From: Gaeumannomyces sp. JS-464
Lineage: Eukaryota > Ascomycota > Sordariomycetes > Magnaporthales > Magnaporthaceae
DNA: 64,000 nt
Assembly (NCBI GenBank): GCA_002197995.1
Contig: NGZR01000001.1
Coordinates: 5,084,001-5,148,000, forward strand
Direction of reading: 5' to 3'
Below the pieces are notes generated by a model that had not been told where the DNA came from, searched no databases, and saw only the letters and a list, made by a program, of their open reading frames with translations. How positions within the stretch are numbered: the first letter of the stretch is position 1; each line of letters starts with the position of its first letter. Positions 11,239 to 21,852 of this stretch are shown here, piece by piece. The position numbers were made by a program, and so were the translations under genes.

Positions 11239-11249
11239 CTTTATATATA
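11239..11249 (-). promoter_or_regulatory. TATA box of the cyanide hydratase gene
   Basis: The minus strand reads tatatataaag about 130 bp before the ATG at 11111. Confidence 0.6.
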
Positions 11250-12396
11250 GGAAGCAGATAGCGCCGTGGCAGGTAAGCGGCACCCACCTTCAGTCGATAA
11301 CACGGCGGCTACACAAACACGACTGTGTTCTCCAAACTCGCCATCGGCATTTGAGAGGCACAGCCTGATGCCGTCCTGACAAGTGCGTGTGTCAACCATC
11401 TCCCTGGGACGAACGTTCAAAGCCCGGGCCGTGCGGAGAATGCATCTCGACGTGCGCCCTTCTACCACCTCGGCACAAGTCGTCCGTGACCCAGACACTG
11501 TGCATGCCCAAGAAATGCGACGTGCCTAAAAAGGGGGTTAACCGAGCAAGTCTTACGGAATCCGGCTGGCCGGGCTTGGGCGAGAAGGGGTGGGCGTGCT
11601 GGCCGGTTCAATATCAGTCGCCGAAGTTTCAAATCCCGCCCGCGGCCCCGCAACGGCAGCGCCCGCCGTGCGGGATGCCTTGCGCAAAATCACGCCACCC
11701 AGTCGCCGGAGCCGTGGATCGGATGGTTTCTAGTAGGTGGCACGCCGCAATTATCCGATTATCGATACGGGCTGATGTGCGAGAAGGCGGTGGACCCCGA
11801 GAAAGGCCCGACGAAAGGCGAGGACATGGACCTACAAAAAGCAAATGCCGCTTGGATATCAGTGGTTCTCGCCTGCCTGCCTCGAGATACAGGTACCTAC
11901 CTGAGCATCTCTAGGGGTCCAGTATCAGCCGACAATCGTGCTTGCCGTTCCGAACTCCGGCAACCGAGGATTGTTTCTAGTGATGCTGTTGGTCAAGTTA
12001 GGGGCCATCGACGGAGCGACCCGCTGGCTAGGAGACTAGCTTCGGCATTGGGAAGGCGGGCGAAGGATATTGGCATCACAACACCTTTCTCGGTGTTCGG
12101 CATGCCTCGATTCCCTTTGCTCGGGCCCGGGCAGGGGACAGTGGCACATCACGCTTTGGGCCCTGGATTCGCGGTGGAAAGGGAGCCGTTACTGTGCCGC
12201 TTTGTGATGCGTACAAGATTATGGATTACTAGAAGCCGGGTAGATATGGCTGGCAGTGACAGAGACAATCAATGAAACCCCACCAATCAATGGTCGTAAG
12301 TTCCTCCGCCCCCATTGTTCGCTCTCAACGCCCCGACAGCAAATCAGCAGCGGGGATTCTGCTCGGCGTAGCGCCAGACGTCCTGCCTGCCAGTTG
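11250..12396. other. Intergenic, no supported gene
   Basis: This is promoter-proximal sequence of the cyanide hydratase gene followed by the 3' side of the DUF2235 gene. The open frame on + at 11387-11914 shows no recognisable family. Confidence 0.4.
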
Positions 12397-14456
12397 TCAT
12401 CTGGAGCAGGTATTTTCCCAGTATCCCACCAAGGGCTCCTCAGGGAGAACCTTGAACTGCGGCAGCTGGTTGTCCTCTCCCGGGTTCGCGATATTCCCGT
12501 CGTTGGCGTAGACCCAGCGGAAGAGGCTGTCCTTTTCCTTGACGTCATAGAGCTGGGCCAGCGAGTACTCGTCAATGCCGAACTCGTTGGGCCTGAACGA
12601 CGCGAGCTGCTTCCGCTCCCTTGGGTCGAGGGCGTCGCCCCGCTCGAGCCGCCAGAGGGGCTGGGCGATCTTGTTGCCCTGGATCCTCTCGCCGTCGGCG
12701 CCGACGAGCGCGTCGCACTTCCACACTCCGGCATCGTCCATCGACAGGCCCTGGCACGCGAGCCGGACCCGGACGGAGCTGTGGATGCGCTCCGAAGTGT
12801 TCACGAGCGGCTCGTTCAGCGATTTGTTGCTGTCCGGGTCGGTGCGCGTGAAGAGGCCCGGGTGCCGGTTGCTGTGGCCGAAAGCGCTTTGGACGCGGCT
12901 CGGGTACCGCGTCTGGCCGAGGGCCCACGGCCGCGCGAGCGCGAGCGCCGCCCGCTTCTCATCCTCGGGGTCGTCGGGCTTGACGTGCTTGTGCGTTTTG
13001 CAGTCGTCGTTACAGTCACCCGTGTCTCTCTTGGGGAGAGGATTGGCGCTGGCGAAAATGGGGTCCTTGGCCCAAGGCTTGGGCGGACCTGCCCACCAGG
13101 ATGCCATACGCGTTGGCAGCTTCATGGCGTCGACCCAGTTAGGAACAAAGGGAAAGGGGTGGGCAGCCGAATAGTAAACGCTGGATTCTAACACCTGCGT
13201 CATGCGGCTAAAGTTGAACTCAACGCCGACTGTAGACAGCTGATCGCACATCCCTGGATCGGATAAGGCGAGGAGTTAGCCAAGGTACAATCATTGTAAC
13301 GAGGGGGGATAGGCGCACAGGTAAGGGTGATATCGGCGATCTGCTGATCCCACCAGCCGCCGCCAACACCGCCATGATTTCCAGGGAACCACTATAAATT
13401 CTAATGTCAGCAGAGTTCTGAGAGTACATCGCCAGTATTTGGGGCAACAGAAACTGACAAGCAGCCATCGGCATAACCGAGAAGTCCATCGGACGGGGGA
13501 CAAGATGCAGGTGCCAAAAATAAGGGGAAAGGGTCAGATGTCACTTACAACCTGCTTGAGCTTCGTCTTGCTGTTATCCGGGAGGCGTTCCCACAAGGCC
13601 GGCTTGAACGCATCTCTTGGCTCGTCGAGTGCCAAAGCCTGAAAAGCATACTCGACCTTGGGGGAGATGCAGGTGCCGCTGAACTTCCACTGCTTGGCAG
13701 ACCCGCGCAGGCCGAGCGCCGACACAGGCGGAATGCCAAGCGAGCCCACCGTGTCCCACACGGCCAGCGCCTTGACAGTGATGTCTTGCTCTGGCGCATT
13801 GGTGAAGGTGTCGCGTGTCATGTTCCGTCCCTTCAGATAGGCTCTGTAGCCCCCCTTCCTCTCGGTGACCCAGTCGCGTTTGGACTTGTACTTTTTGCTG
13901 TCGTACGCAGGGCCTGCCCACAGGTACTCGCTCTCGCTTCTGGACGCGTTGCCGAGGTTCTGGTAGTCCTCGAAGATCCTGTAGAAATAATCCAGCCCGG
14001 CCGGGGTGAGGAGGCCAATGGTGGCGATCATATCGGCGATGGACCGGGCCGTGAAGGCGCCACGAGAGAATCCCACGAGGATGATGTCGTCGCCATCGAC
14101 GTAGTTTGAGCAGATGAAGTTGTAGCACTCCCGGACGTTTTCGGCCAGGCCCATTCCAAAGCCACCACCAGTCAACTGGTCCATCTTGAGCACACCGGTT
14201 CCGACTCCAGGATCGTAGAGCATGACCTGGTGGGTGCCGTCATGACACGTCCTTTTGATAACCCGTGAGATGCGAGAGACATTGGATTGTGGTAGACCCC
14301 TATGTTGCGAGCATTTGTTAGCACGAATCTTGCTGGGGTCAAGAGGGAACCGGGAGTGAAGTGGTACCCTTTGGAGCCCAGTGAGTCCATCCAGGATCCA
14401 TCGCAGCACACGATGATCCGCTTGCGGCTCGGGCCTGTTGGCTCGGTCTGCGCCAT
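12397..14456 (-). CDS. DUF2235 alpha/beta-hydrolase-fold protein, 589 aa, four exons
   Basis: Exons read 14456-14368, 14299-13549, 13391-13319 and 13253-12397; introns are GT-AG and the phases join without a break to 590 codons. The start RKRIIVCCDGSWMDS is the DUF2235 first block. VSRISRVI, YDPGVGTG, the nucleophile elbow VGFSRGAFTARSIADMI, and VWDTVGSLG follow, then WFPGNHGGVGGGWWD (the His block) and ADITLTWMCDQL across the last splice. The Ser of GFSRGA is the presumed nucleophile. The family includes bacterial Tle1-type phospholipase effectors; fungal members are abundant and mostly untested. The C-terminal 280 residues are a fungal extension without a domain I know. No signal peptide is visible. 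Confidence 0.92.
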
Positions 14457-15341
14457 CGTAGCAGTCTCAAATTCCGCGTTATTAGGGTATGGAAAGGCTG
14501 AGAATTCGACTGCAGGTGACGATATTGGGAAGACGCAGAAGGGATATCAAGACACGACGGAGAAGGAAGCAAACAGGAGAGACAGGGGTATCAATCAGGT
14601 AGTGGGATAGGGAAACGAAGGCAGGGCGTCAGCAACGACCGGAGGAAAACACCATCTTATGTATGGCGGCGCACAAAGGCATTCTGTCACCCAGTTCGCC
14701 ATTTTCTGGAAACTACACGAGGACCTCGAGGCCAAGCCCCAAGCCCAGGCCCGGCAGCTGTCTGCGACTTAGCAGGGGTATCAGGAACGTCTTGCGTTAG
14801 GCTAATCCCTAGCTGCGTTTGCGGCTTGTGTGGCGCCGCCAAGCTGTTGCTTTTATTGGTGTGTCCGCTGTTGGTGGCAGTTCAGCTACGTCTGAACGCC
14901 GTCGTTGGCGGGCACTCTCCGCCACCGCTGTGACAGATCGGAGCTGAAAAGCACATGCCCCAACCAATGGGCCTTGCTGTGCCTCCAGGCATCCAAGCCA
15001 CCCATGATCAATTAGGAATAGCATTCTCACGGCCGGCCCGAGTCCACTCTGGGCTCTGAGCCTTGTGCCCGGTGAGGACGGCCATTGATCACATGCACCC
15101 TCCACCGAAAGCTTGTCGTAAGCCACTGGCGGCATCGCAGCAGCCTCACGACGAACGAGGAGGGAAATCACAAAGAAATTGGGCGAACGTGCGGTCGCCC
15201 GTCAGCAGAGGTGTGGAGGTGGGATGGAGTGTGACGGCAGCCCCAACAGTCTAATAATTTAATTTAATTGGGCCAACCGGGTCCGCCCAGCTCCCACTGC
15301 ACCTCCCCCACCATCCACTTGGCGGCGACCCCGATCTCACC
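14457..15341. other. Intergenic, no supported gene
   Basis: The first 300 bp are the likely promoter of the DUF2235 gene. Nothing else is recognised. Confidence 0.4.
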
Positions 15342-15652
15342 TCAGTCAGCCTGGAGCTCACCCTCGGCGCACAGTCTCGGCTGCACGTCTCGGTAAGGCT
15401 GTGCGCCATTGGGGAACACAACCGAAGTGATTGTGACGTAGTAAAAAGTGCCGGTCCGACCGACGTCAGGAGGCGCGACACCTTCCACCATTCCAGCCAT
15501 ATACGACCCCGGGCTCAGATTCCCCGCGGTAGCACCTTGACACGCTGGCCCGCGTTGAACCGTGTGCTGGCCGGCGCCACAAACGACGTGATTGGAACCG
15601 TGAAGCCCAGGCCAAGCCGCTGTGTAAGCTCGTTCAGGTCGAGGCCGTCCAT
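15342..15652 (-). pseudogene. Possible small SH3-like-domain protein fragment with frameshift
   Basis: From the ATG at 15652 the minus strand reads GLDLNELTQRLGLGFTVPIT and then RFNAGQRVKVLPRG before a stop. The next frame continues at the same point with SPGSYMAGMVEGV, FYYVTITSVVFPNGAQPYRD and VQPRL. Together this resembles a small beta-barrel domain (a GQxVxV strand, then a Y-x-V and a FPNG turn). One indel near 15525 would join the halves. I do not know the family, and the call rests on reading texture only. The alternative longer frame starting at 15815 contains a hydrophobic stretch that looks like translated AT-rich noncoding sequence. Confidence 0.25.
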
Positions 15653-17428
15653 GGGTGTCGATGTTCGCTTTTGGGTGATAGTGAAAGGTGCAGCATAAAA
15701 TGACTACTAGAAAAATAATTGGAAAAACAATTGGAAATACGAGGATACCGGCGACAAGAACACAGATCAACGTGGGTGCGTTTCCTCCACCAACAGGTTC
15801 CAGCTTTATATGCAAATGTGCGCAAGTGACACAGCACGTTCAACATCACTGGCTCTTGCTATGTTAGACGACTGACCTGGCATGACGCCTTGCCACAAGT
15901 AAATCTGGCTGTCTTAGACGTGTGTGCTGGATGAATACGACTCTAGAAATCAGTGAGAGGGGAAAATGGGGTTGCATAAAAAGGGATACGGGAGTTGCGT
16001 GAAAAGCTCTCCAAGCGGTCAAGAAAGTAGGCACTCTCGTCATAAGTTATCCAACTACCAACCATGCAGATAGAGCCTCTTATATAAACTCGCTTAATAA
16101 TGATCGTAGTTCAGTAACTCATGTTGTGCTCCAGGGTGATATTCCGAAAAAAAAAAAAAAAAAGTCACCGTGTTCGGGTATGGTGTACTTATGGAATTAA
16201 ACTTTGAATATTCACGGGTCTAGTCAAAATAGTTGACTAGAAAGGGTACATAGCCAAGGGTGGGTTTGAATTTCGGCACGTCAGAAGGACTCTAGCCAAC
16301 AGAATTGACCCCCACGCTTTTGTAGCAAGATACAGCGAGAGTTATGTCTTGAGAACGCATATCGATGGCTCACTAGTCGTGGAAGTGCCTCCATGCCAGT
16401 AACCGTCTATACACGTGGACGTGCGCGGCATATGGTCGAGTGACGGTAAATACCTACACAGCTCCTTTTTTGTAAAGGAAACCCCCTGGCACAAGGGAAG
16501 TATGTGTGGTTACTCGTGGGTTGGAGTGAGACAAACGCGGTATTTGTGTATCCGTCTTCGAAAAGATGGCGGCGGTGTGGCGCTGCTCTGCACCACCAAG
16601 GCACCATGGCCTGTCCGTCTTCGGCCCCGAAATCGATGGATTCTGCCAAGGATGTTCATTTTTTTCTGGGCAAAAAATCCGGGGTCGAGATGCTCGATGT
16701 TGTGGCTGCGTGATGGCCAAGACACACCGCATTTTGTGGGCCAGAGCACGAAAAGGGCGAAGATCGCAGGGCGCCACGCGCTTAACTGCGGACTCTGGAA
16801 TCATGAAGGTGGGTGAAGAGTTCAACGCTGTATGTGGTCGGCGAACTGAAGAGGTAGCGAGTAGGAAATGAGGGATCAAGGCTGGGCGGGCACTCAATCA
16901 TCTTGGCCAAGGCCGATTTTTTTTCTTCTCTCTCGCTGCACTCGGGTCGACGTTGCATTTAAATTGTGTGCTGTCAACTTGGCGCGGCGCAAGCTCCGGC
17001 CAAGTTGGGGTCTCTGCGAAGACCCCCCAAGACGCCTTAGCGTTGCTTCGCTTGCTGGCTGCCTCCCCCAATGTTGCTCGGGACATCTCCGGCACCGCCA
17101 CGGGATTCTCGCCTCCTCATGGCTTGGCTTGCGTGCATCACTTGTCAGTCATCTAAGTTGCCACGACCAAATCATGGATATTCCTTTTCCCTTCCCCGGA
17201 CTTGCATCGCACAACGTGCCGGCCACACGCCGTTCAATCTCCACCCCCACAAAACCCCAGCGTCATCTCCATTTCCCCGCCAGATGACCCAGGCTTGGGG
17301 GTTGCGCGCTGACCTTGGCGCGGGGTCAGGCCCAGTGTCTATCGGTCTTCTTGTTACCTCGGGCGGGGGAAGGGAGTGGATGGTGCTTGGCCTTGATCGC
17401 TCCTCACGTTGGACGACATGGCCTGGGA
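15653..17428. other. Intergenic, no supported gene
   Basis: This interval contains a poly(A) run at about 16146-16164 and no recognisable gene on either strand. The part near 16410-16900 is open in several overlapping frames without domains. Confidence 0.4.
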
Positions 17429-17454
17429 ACCAATAGAGTATATATATATATATG
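17429..17454 (+). promoter_or_regulatory. CCAAT motif plus TA-rich TATA element before the MFS permease
   Basis: A CCAAT motif (accaatag) is followed at once by a run of TA dinucleotides (17438-17454), about 185 bp before the ATG at 17638. This is a plausible core promoter. Confidence 0.4.
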
Positions 17455-17637
17455 TATCCGGCTTGGGAGGCGATGGATGATGAGATGGGGATTCTCTCTG
17501 GAACTACCTCTCTTCCTCCTCCTCCTCCTGGCCCCTCCCTAGCCCGGCGCAGGCCTGCAGTCCTTGTGCCGACTGCCAGCTACCGTTATAAGCATCTTCT
17601 TGACCTAGCTCGCCGCCTTCGTCTCGCACTTTTCGCT

Positions 17638-19407
17638 ATGGGCTTTCTCCACGCCAAGGGGACTATAGATCCCCCGGAGGTCCGCAACTGGACCATCCAC
17701 TGGGTTGCTCTGGTCGCGTCTTGTGCGGCCCTGGCGAGTAAGTTGATTGTGGATCCGAGCCACACCCAATCGAGCCTCCCCCTTTTCCAAGTCGGCCACA
17801 CGATCGCTAACGCTCTGCCTTGGACTGTAGTGGGATACGACACCGCCGTCATCGGCGGCACCATGGCCCTGGACTCGTTCAAACGGGATTTTGGCCTCGC
17901 GGCGGCTCTTCCCCACGTTCGCGATGCTACACAAGCCGACATTGTATCTACGTTTCACGTGGGCTGCTTCTTTGGTGCTTTGTTGACGTTCCCTATCGCC
18001 GAGGCGTCGGTCGCCGCAAGGCCATCCTCATGGCGGCCCTCGTCTTCATGGTGGGCGGGTCCATGATGGCGGGCGCCCGCGGCAGCACGGCGCTCATCAT
18101 CGCGGGCCGCGCCGTCGGCGGGCTCGGCATCGGCTCGGCCTCGCTCGTGGTGCCCGTCTACATCGCCGAGACGTCCGCCGCCCAGCGTGCGCGGCGGCTC
18201 GTGGGCATCTTCGAGGTCGCCAGCCAGAGCGGCTCCATGCTGGGCTTCTGGATCAACTACGCCACGGACCGCACCATCCCCGTCGAGAACCAGGCCCAGT
18301 GGGTGGTGCCGCTGGCCCTGCAGCTGCTGCCCGTCGTCTTCCTCCTGCCGGCATCTCCTTCTGCCCCGAGTCGCCCCTGGCTGGCCAGGGGTGACCGCTT
18401 CGACGAGGCCGAGCAGGTGCTCGTGTACCTGCGCCACCTGCCCGCCGACCACGAATACATCCGCAACGAGATGGCCGAGATCCGGGCGCAGGTCGAGGAG
18501 AGGAGCACGAACCACCTGGGCAAGAAGGACCAGTTCCGCAAGCTGATCGCCCGCGGCACCCGCAACCGGGTGGCCATCGGCGCCGCCTTGATGTTTTGCA
18601 GTCTTTCACTGGCGTCAACATCATGACTTACTACAGCCCTCGCATCTTTGAAACGCTCGGTATTCGGGCACGGCCACCAAGCTTTTCAGCACGGGAATCT
18701 ACGGTGTCGCCAAGATGCTGGGCATGGTCACCTTCACCGTCTTTGTCGTCGAGGGCGTCGGCCGCCGGAAGGGCCTGATTTGGGGCTCCGCTCTCGGCTG
18801 CATCCCGCTGTTCTACGTCGGCGGCTACGTCATGAAGGCCGACCCCCTCGCCAGGGCCGGCTCGGGAGACATCCAGCAGGACGCCTGGGGTTACCTGGCC
18901 ATGGTCTCCATCTACGTCAACGCCTTCATCATCTGCGCGACCTGGCAGGGCATCACGTGGACCTACGCGGCCGAGATTTCCCGCTCGATATTCGCATGCT
19001 CTGCGTCGCCCTGACCACGCCACGACGTGGTTCGGCTCCTTCGTGGTTGCGCGCGCCACCCCTTACATGATCACGGATCTGGGTTACGGCACATATTTCA
19101 TGTTTGGCGGTTTCGTGGTGGCAATGGGCATCTGGGCCTTCTTCTTTGTGCCCGAGACAAGAGGTATGTTGGGATATTCGGGATTGCATGCCCGCCATAT
19201 CTGGTCCTTGCTAATCATTTCCTCTTTCCTTCCCTCACAGGCATCATGCTCGAGGCCATGGACGCCCTCTTCTCGAAACCGATGCACGTCGCCGTATGGA
19301 ACCAGATCCGCGGCCGCCCTGTTATTCAGGAGGCCGAGGCCGACGACGCCAGGTCTGTCGCCGACTCGATCGAGAAGAAGAAGGCCGATGTCGCCCATGT
19401 TGCATAG
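17638..19407 (+). pseudogene. Sugar/quinate-type MFS permease, three exons, seven small deletions
   Basis: Exons are 17638-17737, 17831-19163 and 19241-19407 with GT-AG introns. Family marks include GYDTAVIGGTMALDSFKRDFG after TM1, VGRRKA in loop 2-3, AGRAVGGLGIGSASLVVPVY, RRLVGIFEVASQSG, the mid-loop ending with ENQAQWVVPLALQLLP, QSFTGVNIMTYYSP in TM7, and FFVPETRG. This is the sugar transporter (SP) family, closest in pattern to quinate permeases such as QutD. The reading frame is lost at about 18003, 18347, 18377, 18596, 18663, 18978 and 19019. Six of these are the loss of one base and one is the loss of two, and the conserved protein continues each time in the expected frame. No in-frame stops or lost motifs are seen besides. 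Either the sequence is uncorrected or the gene is freshly dead. Confidence 0.85.
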
Positions 19408-19733
19408 CAGGACCTAGGCATTGTTACCTGGTGTAAATGGGTAGTAGAAGGGCAGGATCTGGAGCAGAGACTAATTCCTAGTGCCACGCAAGACTTTGTG
19501 TCTTGGATATTGGAGATATTGAATAGTGCAACAAAGATTCGGCATCGGCACATGACAGCGCTGGGGTTCTGGCCTATGCTGCTTGGGGAACAGGGTGCAA
19601 ATTATCAAGACTCGGGCACAAGCCAAATATCCAGGCTGGTTACTATAACAGCAGTTTCCTTGGCACGGGCCTCTGACCCCAAATCGAAAGCAACGAGTAC
19701 ATGCACAAAATTTCAGGCCGTTATCGATCGATC

Positions 19734-21306
19734 TTACAGTCCGCTGTTGTTGTTGACCAAGCGGTTCGGCGAGCCCTTGACGTCCCCGACGGCGTCCTTG
19801 AGCGACAGCTCGATGAGACGGGCGCGCACCTGCTCGGGCGTGTCGAGGCCGCCCTCGACGGAGCGCAGGTAGGCGATGGTGCCGGCGACGACCGGGGTCG
19901 CCATGCTCGTGCCGCTCTTGGCGACGATGGCGGTGTCGGACGCCACGCCCGCCGCCATGACCTCGTCGCCCGGCGCGAAGAGGTCAAGCTCGGGGCCGTA
20001 GTTGCTGCCAAAGAGGCGTGGGAAGGGCACGGCGCGGTTGCGGGCCGCGTTGGTCATGCCGACCGTGATGCACTGGGATATCCTCGCGGGGCTCCAGCTG
20101 GCGGCGGGGGACTATATGGATTACGAGGGTTTCGGTCAGTCCTGGCGGCTCGAAAGAGGGTAGGCACATAGTCAACGGCGGGCAAAACTCACATCTTGGT
20201 TCCCGGCAGCGCAAACAAACGTGACTCCCTGGTTAAACGCTGCAATTATTGCGGATTCGAGGGCGGTAGGGCCACCACCGGAGGCAGAGGCTCCTGTAGG
20301 TATAAGATGACGTGGGCGATTAGTTGGGCTGCTTCAAGCAGTAGGCTCGCATGAGAGCGAAAAGGCCCCACTCACCGAGAGACAAGCTGAGCACCGCCTT
20401 CTTCTGGATGTTGCGGGAGATGGCATCATTCGCGGCCCAGTTGATGCCGGTTATCACCGAAGACGCGGATCCCTGTGCACCCGACCCGCGTTAGCAAACC
20501 TTTTAGCCCGGTGTCCCCCGAGACGCAAGAGGAGGTTGCCTTACCACACCATTGTCGCCAAAGACTTTCACGTCGACGACATTGACCCTCTTCGCCACGC
20601 CGTAGGTGGCGCCCGCGGCGAGGCCGGCGCAGTGGGTGCCGTGGCCGTCCAGGTCGGCCCTGTCCGGCGCCGGGGCGGTGGTGGACCCGGTCATGCCGTT
20701 GACGCCGAAGCGGGCGCGGCCGCCGAACTCGGCGTGGCTGGAGCGGATGCCCGAGTCCACCACGTACACGTACGAGCCGTTGCCCGCCGCCTCGTCAAAG
20801 ACGTAGTCCTTGGCGCCCCGGCTCCGGTGCGAGACGTCGCCGAGGTGCCACGGCGCGTCCCTTTGCGTCTGGGGCGCGCGCGCCTCGACGGCGGGGGCGG
20901 GGGTGACGGCGGGGGATGTCGGCTCGACCCTGATGATGACGTCCTGCTCGACGCTGGCGACGCCGGGCAGGCGCGCGATCTCCTCGGCGGTGGCGCTGTC
21001 GAAGTCGCCGACGTAGGCGCTGAAGCCGGTCCCGATGTGGAAGACGCGGTCGATGCCGCCGCCGCTGCTGCTGCTGCCGCCGTCGCGCTTGGCCAGCACT
21101 ATGCGGCGCACGTGCGCGTGGTGGGCCGCGACGTCGGCGGCCGGCGTGCCGGGCTTGAGCAGCACGATGAAGCGGTTGGGTACGGCCTGCTCCGGGCCCG
21201 AGGCGCGGCGCACCAGCGGGGACGACTGCTGCTGGCCTGCCGCCGTGGGCGCCGCGAACAGCGGGGCGGCGGCGCCCAGGAGGGACAGGAGGAGGCTGGA
21301 CTTCAT
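19734..21306 (-). CDS. Secreted subtilisin-like serine protease (S8A, proteinase K type), 445 aa, four exons
   Basis: Exons are 21306-20545, 20472-20376, 20293-20193 and 20111-19734; all introns are GT-AG and the phases close at 446 codons. A signal peptide (MKSSLLLSLLGAAAPLFA) leads into an I9 propeptide with NRFIVLLKPGT and the ending LPGVASVEQD. The mature domain begins near APWHLGDVSHRS. The catalytic triad is Asp in YVVDSGIRSSH, His in DGHGTHCAG and Ser in GTSMATPVVAG; the oxyanion Asn is in FVCAAGNQD. SPAASWSPARISQCITVG is typical of proteinase K relatives. The enzyme degrades protein outside the cell. It is divergently placed to an M28 aminopeptidase, so an endopeptidase and an exopeptidase share a 546-bp promoter interval. 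Confidence 0.95.
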
Positions 21307-21431
21307 TGTCTGTCAAACGAGTGAGACAAGACAAGGCGGGCTCTGCAATTGAATGTTGGCTGGCGACGGTGCTGTCGGTGGGGGAGAGACGACGAGCGTG
21401 ACGTTACCTGATAGCATGTGCGGCCACTTTT

Positions 21432-21439
21432 TTTTTATA
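21432..21439 (-). promoter_or_regulatory. TATA box of the S8 protease gene
   Basis: The minus strand reads TATAAAAA about 125 bp before the ATG at 21306. The rest of 21307-21852 is the shared upstream region of two divergent peptidase genes. Confidence 0.5.
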
Positions 21440-21852
21440 TGGTATAATCGGTGCCGCTGCGGGATGGGCCGAACCCCTATTATGCAAGCACCTTCCGGAT
21501 TCGGCAGCTGTGATTCCCCAGGGGTGGCGGCCATGGATCTTGGTCGCGCACTTTCCTAATGCCGTAGCGGCAGGTGGGACTCGCGATGGGGGCCGTAGGA
21601 AATTTGGGCGGGGGCCAAGCCCGTATTGTGTAAGCGCCTGCGACATCCCGGTCGTCCGTTTATGGATGGACACGCCAAGTTCATGCCATCACGGCCGCCG
21701 GTGCCTGGCGTCGGCAACTGCTTAAAAGGGCATGGAAAATCCCCTCGCCAGGAGAGGCGGACAGGTGTGTCTAGCGACAGAGACACTGCTCGCCCTAGGC
21801 CTCCTGCAATATCCCCAAGTCCGGGATACTAGATTCCCCCGCCGTCGCCAGC

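Noticed and set aside
12256..13191. 311-aa + frame opposite the DUF2235 gene
   Set aside because: Antisense mirror of a real coding exon.
15710..15815. Hydrophobic stretch that looks like a membrane helix in a minus-strand frame
   Set aside because: It lies in A/T-rich sequence (att/gtt runs) upstream of a better ATG at 15652; probably noncoding.
16251..16300. ggtttgaatttcgg resembling a tRNA B box
   Set aside because: No acceptor, D-arm or T-arm pairing could be drawn around it.
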